Assembly: GCF_949628215.1 (NCBI RefSeq)
Contig: NC_134282.1
Coordinates: 18,952,723-19,016,722 of the forward strand
Origin: Phalacrocorax aristotelis
Lineage: Eukaryota > Chordata > Aves > Suliformes > Phalacrocoracidae
Direction: 5' to 3'
DNA length: 64,000 bases
In this document: piece after piece, positions 1 through 9,810 of the stretch
Position numbering within the stretch: the first letter of the stretch is position 1
How the letters are laid out: each line of letters starts with the position of its first letter
Made by a program: the position numbers and the translations under genes
Notes under the pieces: model-generated
What the model was told of the DNA's origin: nothing
Seen by the model: the letters and a program-made list of their open reading frames with translations, nothing else
Databases searched by the model: none

Positions 1-1108
1 GTTTCTTGTCAAGGTGTAGTAATTCAGAGATATAAATTAATTCCTACATTTCCTCCAGTTCCCTCTAACTCACACAGACATTTCACATGGCAAACTCTTT
101 ACCTGTCTATAATGGCAAACAAAGGCGGCACATGGTGCATGAAGCTGGTTTCCCCATAGTACCTTATTCCCACATCCTAGCAAATGCTAATAGGTCAAAG
201 AATCTCCCTCTGGTTTAACCCCAGAACTCCTGGCATTTTATTTCCTGAGCTAGGGCCCCTCTCTGACCTCAGGGTAGATATTTCTAACATACCTCTGTGA
301 CACGTAATTACTACAGACCACAGCCTAAGGGGACAGACAGGTCAAGAAAGAGACATTTAGCCTGGACATTGTTAGATCCCAGGAGCTCCCTTTTAACAGA
401 GCTTGCAGCAGCTTGCAGCCTAGCAGCACAATACACTCCACATCACCTGCATATGTTTAGAGCAGCATTTCCAAACAGTGGCTGCTCAGGGACTGGCAAG
501 TGTAAGGAGAAGCTTCAGATGTTCTAGGAGAAGGCTGGAAATCCCAAGGGCAGGTTGCAGTGTACTGTCTCAGGGGGGTCTGTAAAAATTCCAGGAGAAC
601 AAGTGCTTTTACTTATTCTCATTTTAGGAGTGGAGAAATCCTGGTGGTGGGAGCCGAAGGATAGCAATGCCAGAGACAGACGTCTTCAGAACAACACAGG
701 TGTGGTATCAACAACCTGATGGGCAGCAGTTTACCTTGTGCCCATAACTCCACCTGCAGCAGGAGTCCCGCCAAGGTAATCATAGTGAAATCCTCCGCAA
801 ACACAATGGCCTTTGCTTTTGTTCTGCCCAAGTTCTGCTAAAAGCAGTAGACTGTCTCGTCCCACAAAGTACAGGAGGACAGTGAGCACAGGCCAATGCT
901 TTTTAGGGATCACCATACTCCTAGATAAAAGAGGTCCATTGCTTGTTTAGAAGCACAGACTGACAGCTCTGCTGGCTACTGTTCATGTCAGGTCCAGAGC
1001 TGGATGCCTCCTTCAGCAGCCAAGGTTTTCAAACTCTCTGTTGGTACCGAGTTCTTGTTCATCAGGGGACTTTACACGTTAGAGTTTCTGCCTTCTCTCA
1101 GTAGTGGG
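1..1108. other. Unassigned flanking sequence
   Basis: No recognisable exon, RNA gene or repeat family is seen here on either strand. Open frames are short and show no splice-site context or known motif. The segment ends where the 5' LTR of the ERVL-type provirus begins. Confidence 0.5.
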
Positions 1109-1576
1109 TGTGCTGGTTTTGGCTGACAAGGGGTTAATTCTCTGCACTGTAGTGCCGGTGGTGGTCAGGGACCTTTCCAGCTTCCCGCGGCTGCCATGTC
1201 GGCGGGAGGCTGGGAGGGGCGGGGCCATGGCGGGGGCGGCTGACCCCGACTGGCCAAAGGCAGGTTCCTTCCATACCACGTGACACCATGACCGGTATAT
1301 TAAGGGTGGCGGTTGCAGCTTGGGTTGGTGGGTTGTGTGTGGTTTGTTTTGGTGGTTCATTCCCTTTACTGCCCCCCCCCCCTCCCCCGGGTTTTGTGCC
1401 TCTTGGTGTTTTCCTTTCCATTGCATTTCTGTGGGTTTTTTTGTTTTTTTTTTTAATTATTAAACTGTTCTTATCTCAACCCATGAGTGTTACCCTTCTG
1501 ATTGTCTCCCCTGTCCCACCAGTGGGGGAGTGAGTGAGCAACTGTGTGGGGCTAAGTTGCTGGCTAAACCATGGCA
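1109..1576 (+). repeat. 5' LTR of ERVL-type provirus
   Basis: The LTR begins TGTGCTGGTTTTGGCTG and ends near GCTAAACCATGGCA (1563-1576). Internal landmarks are a TATA-like TATATTAA near 1296, a GC-rich U3 (about 1180-1250), a C-run near 1373, an ATTAAA at 1459-1464, and the avian ERVL signature 'ctgttcttatctcaaccca' just after it. A similar signature lies at about 15940 in the solo LTR. The end is uncertain by about six bases (1570 or 1576). Confidence 0.8.
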
Positions 1577-2098
1577 GTCTTTTTTGGAGCCCAACATGGG
1601 GCTCAAGGGTTGGAGATAATAACAGCTGCTGGTCACAGCACCATGTTTTTATTTTTGCAGTTTGTGTTAAAGATCGGTGTTGGTTTGTTTAGTCTGCTGT
1701 GTTCTGCTGTGATTAGTAACGTTTTGCCTATGAGATTTGTTATGCAAACACTGGTTTTCACCTTTATCTGGTATTTGGGGTTTTTGCTGAAACTGTTACT
1801 GTACTTTGGATACCACCTTGTTGAGGCAATTAGCAATTATACCTCCTCCTCTGAGAGATTTTATAGAGAGGAAATACAGAATAGTACCTTTGCAACTTTT
1901 TTCTATGATGTCTCTGCCTCTATTACAACAACCTTTTTGTATCTTGAACATGCTTGGGTCATTAAGGTATACTTATTGTTAGTTTTTGGGCATGTTGTTT
2001 TGGTTTTGACTAAGCAACTTAAGAATATCACCCAGAAATCTGCCCCAATGCTTGATAGTTACGAGTGGCAGGGCATGTGGGATAGCATGGGCAAATAG
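1571..2098 (+). CDS. Intact hydrophobic ORF (175 aa) in the ERVL leader/gag region
   Basis: This is an uninterrupted 175-codon frame running from the LTR/PBS edge to a TAG at 2096-2098. The product is strongly hydrophobic, with about four candidate membrane segments (roughly residues 18-50, 55-85, 108-125 and 128-147) and two N-glycosylation sequons (NYT, NST). The frame is the same as the main gag-pro frame downstream (2690-3478 and from about 3593). It could therefore be the amino end of a gag-like precursor or a separate leader protein. A membrane-rich protein is unusual for gag. I do not recognise a family. The ATG overlaps the LTR end and PBS, so the real start may be internal, for example the Met at 1643. 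Confidence 0.4.
   Translation: MAVFFGAQHGAQGLEIITAAGHSTMFLFLQFVLKIGVGLFSLLCSAVISNVLPMRFVMQTLVFTFIWYLGFLLKLLLYFGYHLVEAISNYTSSSERFYREEIQNSTFATFFYDVSASITTTFLYLEHAWVIKVYLLLVFGHVVLVLTKQLKNITQKSAPMLDSYEWQGMWDSMGK
1585..1602 (+). other. Probable tRNA primer-binding site of the provirus
   Basis: The sequence tggagcccaacatggggc lies about nine bases after the LTR end. It resembles the 3' end complement of tRNA-Lys (Lys1,2 type) with a few mismatches. Position directly after the LTR supports the call. The tRNA identity is tentative, because avian ERVL primers were not checked. Confidence 0.45.
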
Positions 2099-3480
2099 CT
2101 AGGGCAGTGGGCACCCCCAGTGTTTCGGAGTTTCACCCCTGAACAAGTGCAGAATCCTAAAAAGCTAGTAGAATATTTGGAGAAAGTATGTTGTTACGCT
2201 GGGAACTCCAGACACAGATAACTGCAACGTGCTGGGGCCTGGCCCATGCGTACCGAGCCCTGCTCAACAGTATTCAGTGCTCCCAAGGGGAAGAGAACGT
2301 CTCTGGATTTAAAGGGAAAGTGACAGGCACTGTGGCCACACAAACCCCCAGGACAAGCACTGGAGCTGACTCAAAGAATCAACCCATGCCAGTACCAGTT
2401 GCCCCCATACACAAGACGAAATATTGGAAGCAGACATCAACTCGTTTAGAACGGGATGATGAAGAAGCAGGGCCATCACGAGGAGAGGAGGAAGAAGTCA
2501 TAAATGAAATAGAGACCACCTGATCCCTGTCCTTGAGCGAGTTGCGAGATATGCGAAAAGATTTCACCCGTTGTTCAGGTGAGCACATTGTCACCTGGCT
2601 GCTCCAATGCTGGGATAATGGGGCCAGTAGCCTGGAACTAGAGGGAAAAGAAGCCAAACAACTGGGGCCCCTTTCTGGGGAAGGGGGCGTTGACAAAGCA
2701 GTTGGGGAAAAAACCACAAGCCCTCAGCCTCTGGAGGCGACTCCTGTCTGGAGCGAAGGAAAAGTATCCCTTTAAAGAAGATGTTACATATCGCCCAGGA
2801 AAATGGACAACTATGGAGAAAGGCATCCAGTATCTAAGGGAATTAGCTGTGCTTGAGGTGATTTATGGTGACCTGGACGACCAACGGTCATCCAAAGATC
2901 CAGATGAAGCCGAGTGCACCCGACCCATGTGGCGGAAGTTTGTACGGAGTGCACCATCTTCGCATGCAAACTCATTGGCAGTGATGTCCTGGAAGGATGA
3001 CGAGACACCAACGGTGGCGGAGGTGATTGATAGGCTCCGGGATTACGAAACAAATATATCTTCCTCGCTCGTCTCTGCTGTGGAGAAACTATCCCAAGAG
3101 GTCCAGCAACTCAAAGAAGATCTGTCCTACTCCCCACCTTGACAGAGTAGTGTCTCAGCTGTTAGGAATAAGCGTTCTTTGGCTCAAAGGAGAGGATACA
3201 CACCACAGGCCACCCTATGGTTCTACCTGCATGACCACGGAGAGGACATGATGAGGTGGGATGGCAAGTCTACCTCAGCCCTAGAGGCACGAGTAAGTGA
3301 ACTGCAAGGAAGAACAATCGCTCAGGGAGGCTCTTCCAGAAAAGCTGCTGCTCCAATTTCCAGTGAGTGGGTCCCCAGACAGAAAAGAAGTGGTGCTGAT
3401 TTTATTTCTGAGCTTAATAGAGAGACTCCTGATTCAAATTTACAGGAAGCGAGTCGTAAATGCCACGATCAAGACTAGAG
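2099..3480 (+). pseudogene. Decayed ERVL-type gag
   Basis: Gag-like coding sequence is spread over two frames. One runs about 2188-2775 and the other about 2690-3478, with stops and at least two frame changes between them. Recognisable content is polar, with a helical capsid-like stretch at about 2815-3140. It ends at TAG 3476-3478, shortly before the protease motif in the same frame. It cannot make a full-length gag. The assignment is by position between LTR and protease and by general similarity to ERVL gag, not by a diagnostic motif. Confidence 0.6.
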
Positions 3481-3549
3481 GGGCCCTGCCTCCAGGCAGG
3501 GGGAGGAAAGGGATAACCGGGCTTACTGGACTGTGTGGATCCGATGGCC

Positions 3550-4020
3550 TGGCACGTGCGACCCACAGGAGTATAAAGCTGTAGCGGACACCGGCGCACA
3601 GGGCACCTTAATGCCATCAAACTAGACAGGGGCAGAACCCATCAGCATTGCTGGAGTGACAGGGGGATCCCAAGAGCTCACTGTATTGGAGGCCAAAGTG
3701 AGCCTAACCGGGAATGAGTGGCAAAAGCACCCCATTGCGACTGGCCCAGAGGCTCCGTGCATCCTTGGCTTAGACTGTCTCAGGAGAGGGTATTTCAAGG
3801 ACCCAAAAGGGTACAGGTGGGCTTTTGGTGTAGCTGCCTTGGAGACGGAGGAAATTAAACAGCTGTCTGCCTTGCCTGGCCTCTCGAAGGACCCTTCTGT
3901 TGTGGGGTTGCTGAAGGTCAAAGAACAACAGGTGTCGATCACCACCACAACAGTGCACCGGCAGCAATATTGCAGCAACCGAGACTCCCTGATTCCCATC
4001 CATGAGCTCATTCACTGACT
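3550..4020 (+). pseudogene. ERVL-type retroviral aspartic protease remnant
   Basis: The catalytic DTGA motif is read at about 3596-3607, in the same frame as the upstream gag tail. It is followed by a hydrophobic ILGLD-type motif near 3762-3776, which matches the second conserved protease element of retroviral proteases. An in-frame TAG near 3624 interrupts the domain just after the active site. The enzyme would cleave the gag-pol polyprotein in a working element; this copy is broken. Confidence 0.7.
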
Positions 4021-4029
4021 GGAGAGCCA

Positions 4030-4780
4030 AGGAGTTATCGGCAAGACCCTCTCACCCTCTAACAGTCCCATATGGCCAGTGTGGGAGTCTAATGGAGAGT
4101 GGAGACTTAACAGTAGACTCTTGTGGCCTGAATGAAGTCACTCCACCGTTGAGTGCTGCTGTGCCAGACATGCTAGAACTTCAATATGTGAACTGGAGTC
4201 AAAGGCAGCCAAGTGGTACGCCACAATTGATATCGCTAATGCATTTTTCTCAATCCCTCTGGCAGCAGGGTGCAGGCCACAGTTTGCTTTCACTTGGAGG
4301 AGTGTCCAGTGCACCTGGAATTGACTGCTCCAGGGGTAGGAACACAGTCCTACCATTTGCCATGGACTGATCCATAATGCATTGGAACAAGGTGGAGCTC
4401 CCAAACACCTACAATACATTGAAGACATCATTGTGTGTGGCAACACAGCGGAAGAAGTTTTTGAGAAAGGGAAAAAATAGTCCAAACCCTTCTGAAGGCC
4501 AGTTTTGCCATAGAACAAAGTAAACTTAAGGGACCCGCACAAGAGATCCAGTTCTTAGGAATCAAATGGCAAGATGGACGTTGTCAGATCCCAATGGATG
4601 TGATCAACAAAATAACAACCATGTCTCCACCAACTAGCAAAAAGGAAACACAAGTGTTTTGGGGCTACAATGTGGTTTATCCTTTCCTCCCAGGGAAAGC
4701 ATCTATGCATACATGACCAGGAACATGAAAGCCTCACTGACAGAGCAGATCACTTCTGCGTTACAAGAGAGGTTTGCTTA
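4030..4780 (+). pseudogene. ERVL-type reverse transcriptase remnant (truncated)
   Basis: Short in-phase blocks of reverse transcriptase are visible: a TIDIANAFF-type motif A near 4220-4250 and a YIED sequence at about 4414-4425, where functional enzymes have Y-x-D-D. Replacement of the first Asp of that catalytic box by Glu, together with frame breaks, shows inactivity. After the FLGI-type block (about 4553) and a short thumb-like stretch, similarity stops at about 4780. No connection, RNase H or integrase domain follows. Confidence 0.7.
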
Positions 4781-6839
4781 GGGAAGCAACAGCTGTAGAT
4801 GTACCATCTGAAGCTATTCTGTTCTGCTCTGAAGTGTTCACTTCTCAAAGTGGTCTTGTCATATCCAGAATTAATAGGTATCAGAGATCATCTTCCCTTT
4901 TGACCTCCTTTTACCCTTCCAGACTACTAGGAAAGTTTATTCACTGGAGCTTATTCAACAAGATTTTGTCTCCCAACATGCTATGACAATAAGAAGCATG
5001 TCTGCAATTGAAGAACAGTTTTCCTTCAGAATAATTCAGGAGATAAATTTGTGAGGTGGAGGAGCCAGGTAGGCTTACAAATTCCTTAAGAACTATCTGC
5101 AAGCACAGGGAAGAAGCGTTCCACATTTAGAGCTGTATGGAAACAAATGAACTAGTCATTGGTGTAATATTATGATGGAAGACAGGCAGGTCTCCCTCAG
5201 ATACTGAAATAATCCATGTGCAAACTGCACACCTGTGCTGCAACTTCTACTTAGGTTACCATATCCAGTTGTTTCAATGTCATGTTTTCTTCCACTCTCA
5301 GCGGTCTTTTCACTACATATTGTCTGCATTTTTTTTAATTAACATGGTCTTTGTAGCAAAACCTAATTTTAATTTAGAGTCTGCAGAGGTCTGACCCATG
5401 GCAGAGGCCCGTAGATGCTTTTGTTGAAATAACAGCTGAAGGTGGTCATTCATACACAAAGCTGAGCTGGTCAACTGTCCCTATAAACACCAGATTTTCA
5501 TGTGCAAAACGGTAACTGCCTCAACAGTCAAGTACCGATTCTCCGAGTTTAAACATTTTGCAGATTTTCCCACACTCTCTATCTCCCTGCTACTAAAGTC
5601 TGCAGGCAATAATCTCTTTCCCCTGTGAAGGAAGGGGCAGCGTCTCTCCTTAATATTTAGAGGAAACAAAGGCACCTGCTTTGAAACACATACTTCAGCA
5701 CATGTTACTCATCCAAATAAATCCATAAAAATCACAAGGCACTTTTATCAGTATTCTGCAGCTTTGAGCCTCTTCAAGGGTGTTTTCTCCAAGTTCAGTT
5801 TGGAAATCCTTCTGGTTTTTATAACAGATAAATGTCATCATCCCTTTATTCAATTATACATTCCGACAAACCAAGGAGGCATCAAACTTTGGATTATTAA
5901 AGTTCTACATCGTTTTCTAACAGGGAATGAACTAGTCACTAAATGAAAACATTATTGATAGCAGCTTGACTGGAGAATATAACAACACTTAATCCATCCA
6001 GGTACAACCGCTTGGGTTTTTGATGAGTCTGATATAGTGACCCATGTTTAAGTTTGTGATCTGCTGTAAAACCCAGATCCTTGTCTGCACAGCTTCTGCT
6101 TAGAGTTTCTTTCTTCACCATATAATTAGAAATAAGCCACAGTATACAATTACATTAACCCTAGCCTTACTGAAGAGCAGATGAGGTTTTTCAGGTCATT
6201 TTTTCAGTTCATAGTGCTTCTTTTTGTGTCAGCTGTAAAGGTATAAGCCTACTCTTCCATCTATCAAAAGTTATTGATTAAAGTGTTCAATATTACAGGA
6301 TCCCTGATTGCAAAACTTCATTTGATATATTCATCTTACCAGTGAGTTTCAAGCTACAAATTTGCTGAGAAAATTAGGTGCAAGAAAGAACATAAACTAA
6401 AGCCCTGCAAAGTAGGTAAAAACAGACATAAATTTAATTATTGGGACTGTAATAGCTAGCAGCTCAAGGATTGATGAGAAAAAGAACTGACAAGAAAAGA
6501 GTAAAACCTAAAAAACTGAGAACTGGAAGACAGCAACTCAGCAATACTGAGAATCAGCTAGATCCAAAGCATGTCAGGGGCTGACGCTCCCCCATTTGAT
6601 GGGTGTCTGGTAGGCAGACACTTATAAAGTGTCTCAGAGGCAGTGGTAAGCATTCATGCTTAGCACAGTAGCACGTTAACCACAGCTAGCTACTGTATTA
6701 GCCAAAAGATAATTCCCTTTATAGTTATAAATCGTGTATATTCTGCCAGCAGAGTGTCTCTGTATGGTAAAAGATATCTGCACAAAGGGGATCCAGTGAG
6801 GGATTAAGCAGTGAGCGTTGCTGCAATGCAAATGGTCAT
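4781..6839. other. Unassigned intergenic sequence
   Basis: AT-rich DNA with no exon-like reading frame bounded by splice sites, no known repeat family and no RNA gene that I can support. It separates the truncated provirus from the purine-rich tandem array. Confidence 0.5.
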
Positions 6840-7670
6840 AAGAAAATAAGAGAAAGAGAAAAAGAGAGAGAGGGAGAGAAAGAGAGGGGGAGAGGGGGGA
6901 GAGGGGAAAGGGGGAGAGGGGAAGTGGGAGGGAGGGGGGGATGGGGAGAGAGGGGAAGAGAGGGAGAGAGAGGGGGGCAAGAGAGGGGGTGAAGGGGGGT
7001 GAAGGGGGGAGGGGGTGAAGGGGGGCAAGAGGGGGGGAAGAGGGGGGAAGAGGGGGGGAAGAGGGGGGGAAGAGGGGGGGAAGAGGGGGGGAAGAGGGGG
7101 AAGAGGGGGGGAAGAGGGGGGGAAGAGGGGGGGAAGAGGGGGGGAAGAGGGGGGGAAGAGGGGGGGAAGAGGGGGGGAAGAGGGGGGGAAGAGGGGGGAA
7201 GAGGGGGGGAAGAGGGGGGGAAGAGGGGGGAAGAGGGGGGAAGAGGGGGGAAGAGGGGGGAAGAGGGGGGAAGAGGGGGGAAGAGGGGGGAAGAGGGGGG
7301 AAGAGGGGGGAAGAGGGGGGGAAGAGGGGGGAAGAGGGGGAAGAGGGGGGGAAGAGGGGGGGAAGGGGGGGGAAGGGGGGGGGAAGGGGGGGGGAAGGGG
7401 GGGGGAAGGGGGGGGGAAGGGGGGGGAAGGGGGGGGAAGGGGGGGGAAGGGGGGGGAAGGGGGGGGGAAGGGGGGGGAAGGGGGGGGAAGGGGGGGGAAG
7501 GGGGGGGAAGGGGGGGGAAGGGGGGGGAAGGGGGGGGAAGGGGGGAAGGGGGGGAAGGGGGGGAAGGGGGGGAAGGGGGGAAGGGGGGGAAGGGGGGGAA
7601 GGGGGGAAGGGGGGGAAGGGGGGGGAAGGGGGGAAGGGGGGGAAGGGGGGGAAGGGGGGAGAAAGAAAGA
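6840..7670 (+). repeat. G-rich homopurine tandem array (minisatellite-like)
   Basis: The + strand is almost entirely A and G for about 830 bases. From 7027 to 7670 there is no pyrimidine at all. Two sub-arrays are visible: units of AAGAGGGGGG to AAGAGGGGGGG (10-11 bases) at about 7027-7362, then units of AAGGGGGG to AAGGGGGGGG (8-9 bases) at about 7363-7660. The left flank (6840-7026) is a degenerate version with GAGA runs and rare C or T. The many G-runs of five to eight could form G-quadruplexes, and the mirror-like purine strand could form triplex DNA. Long proline-rich or glycine-rich open frames in both strands are artefacts of the repeat. Confidence 0.95.
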
Positions 7671-8634
7671 TAAATTTGTTTCATTTTTATAAGTTTTAAA
7701 ATAGGATATTTGCAAGATAGTTGTTTCAAACAATATAAAATTTTTAATCTTGAACTTTTTCATTTTCTATTCACATCAGAGGGAGGAACAATATTCAAAT
7801 ATTTCACATTTTCCTCCAGGCTTTTCGTTTAGTAGTTTTCTACTCTGTACCTTTTTCAGAATTTCTGCAGCTATTGCTTACCACATGTTACATCCAGTAA
7901 CAGAACAAAAGAAAGGTGGGGAAAGAAATAACATTAAACACACAACATTAGGAAAAAAAAAGCCAGCACGCCATACTGGGCTATTCCTTTCAGTTATGTC
8001 TAGATGAGCTCCCTCTGTCAAAAGGAATACATACAATTACTAGCTTCTCTGAATGTCCTCTGACAATGTAAACCTGTGTCAGCTGCTGTTTAGCTGCGGG
8101 GCACTGCCACACTGTTGAAAATGGATTATATCTTTTCCTATCTTGGGCAATCAGAAACTCTTCAATATCTAAGCCTGAGTTGCTTCCTGAATAAGAACAT
8201 GAATGGGATGAGCATCATTACCTTCTTTCCAGTCTCAAACGCACAAACAGCTGAACATTTCTCAGCTAGCATTGTAGAACTCAGGGTTACTCTTTCCCTT
8301 TCAGGAAGAAACAGAACTCTAATACCTATTTCCACAAGTCTTATCTCAAATTTTCTGTTCCGTCCATGACTTCTGACATTCCAAGTACAACATCTAGGCC
8401 ACTAGATACTGCTTTGAAAAAATGCCAAAAAGAATTACTTAAACATTAGGAAATGCCAGAAATAAGACTGTCTGCACAACATTAATTGTTTCTTCCTGAC
8501 ACTTCAGCGAGAAGTGGGTAACTGACTTGATGTACTACGGTTTAGCCTATGAAATTCTTGTCCCTTCAATTCCTCTGCAGCTGACTGCAGAGTGCTGCCA
8601 AGAACTATACAGCAGCACCTCTCCACGCAACCTG
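7671..8634. other. Unassigned sequence right of the purine array
   Basis: No supported gene, RNA or repeat family. The DNA returns abruptly to AT-rich, mixed composition at 7671. Confidence 0.45.
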
Positions 8635-8790
8635 TGCTCATTCTTATCTGACAAATCCTATTGCAAGAGCTCACCAATAGAGATGACAGAAATGTTTAGT
8701 CAGCTCAGAAAACCTGCTTTTCTAATTAAGATTTCAGGCCGTAGGAGTGTCAGGCAAATGCAGGGGACAGGGAAAGAACAGAACAGAACA
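8635..8790 (+). repeat. Inverted repeat, left arm
   Basis: This segment matches the reverse complement of 9641-9810. Shared blocks in order are 'tgctcattct', 'tattgcaagagctcacca', 'ctgctttt', 'tttcaggcc.taggag', 'gcaaatgca' and 'aaagaacag'. Many substitutions and small indels separate the two copies, so the duplication is old. It may be two members of an unnamed interspersed repeat in opposite orientation rather than a local inversion. Confidence 0.65.
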
Positions 8791-9640
8791 GGAACAGTCA
8801 TAGCCACCCACATCCTGGCTTTCATTAGTCCATCTTAAAGCTCTTTTGAAAAGTGAACATCAGGGTTAATTGGGCCCAGAGAGTTAAAGCAAGTTCCTGA
8901 GAGTCGCAGACAAGCTATGAACAGATCTAGGAAAATAATTTGTTTCTTGGGATCGCAAGTCCTTTTCTAGTATTTGGTCTATGCAACCTAAACAGCTCAT
9001 CAATCTTCAGGTCCCAGCAACACAGATGACAGTAGCGGTCAAAAACGTGTCTTGTTTATTTATAATATAATGCATGTAAGCAAAGTTCTCTTTTCCTGAA
9101 CTGAACAGAAACACAGAATGGCAACTTTCCTCGCTCACATTTCTCAGTCTCGTGTTAACTCTAGTTCTGTGTTCTAAGTGACACCCTTCCCTCAGTGCTT
9201 GCCTGGGCATACTGTGCCTGTGTAATTCTCTTCCCAAAGAGAAATTCTGATGCCACTGACCAATTAACAGCTCCCATTATGAAGCTCTTGAAAGACCAGG
9301 GCGTGCAGGGGAGGAACGAACAGATAAGTTGAGAAATCCAAATTAGTGTCTCAACTGAAAAAAAAAAAAAAATCCTGCTTAGCAATTGTCTGCTCTGTTT
9401 AGCTTGGTATCAGGCCAGGCAGCAAGCACACAGTACCATGCCAAGCAATACATGCACAGCATGGAACCAGTCAGTGTTTTCTAATACACACTGAGCCTGC
9501 CCCTGCAACAGAGTAAACCTGAGCCCGGGTATTTATGGCATAGCAGATGACACACACCCTGGGCAGAGGCATACTGGGAAGCCTTTCCACCCCGGCACAC
9601 CACATTCATCATTTGTTTGCTTCACACCTGTCTGAAGATG

Positions 9641-9810
9641 CTGTTCTTTAATTGTCCTCTGCAGTTGTTGCATTTGCTTCCTGCTCCTATGGCCTGAAAC
9701 CTTCATTACAAAAGCAGATTTCCTCATCTGTTCAAAACAACCAGCCTTAACATCTGTTATCTTGACTGGTGAGCTCTTGCAATAGTATTTGTGTCAGAGG
9801 AGAATGAGCA
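9641..9810 (-). repeat. Inverted repeat, right arm
   Basis: The reverse complement of this segment aligns with 8635-8790 over its whole length (see the left arm). The spacer between arms is about 850 bases and holds no recognised gene. Confidence 0.65.

Larger units (their letters stand above)
1109..4780 (+). mobile_element. Truncated ERVL-type endogenous retrovirus (5' LTR, gag, pro, partial RT)
   Basis: The element reads, in order on the + strand, an LTR, a primer-binding-site-like sequence, a hydrophobic leader ORF, gag-like sequence, an aspartic protease with DTGA, and a reverse transcriptase whose similarity fades at about 4780. No RNase H, integrase, env or 3' LTR was recognised before unassigned DNA begins. 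The LTR resembles the avian ERVL LTR type also present as a solo copy at 15556-16070. Gag and pol carry several in-frame stops and frame changes, so this is an old non-functional copy. Class assignment rests on LTR style and the gag/pro/RT residues recalled from ERVL-like elements. The 3' boundary is approximate. Confidence 0.8.

Noticed and set aside
1288-1533. 81-codon ORF inside the 5' LTR
   Set aside because: It spans the promoter, C-run and poly(A) region of the LTR. Such frames appear by chance in T/G-rich LTR sequence.
6999-7692. CRISPR-like repetition
   Set aside because: The units are contiguous 8-11 base purine repeats without unique spacers, in a vertebrate genome.
6804-7763. Long proline-rich (- strand) and glycine-rich (+ strand) open frames of up to 319 codons
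   Set aside because: They are by-products of the G-rich purine tandem array. Several frames are open at once on both strands, and no codon or splice signal supports a protein.
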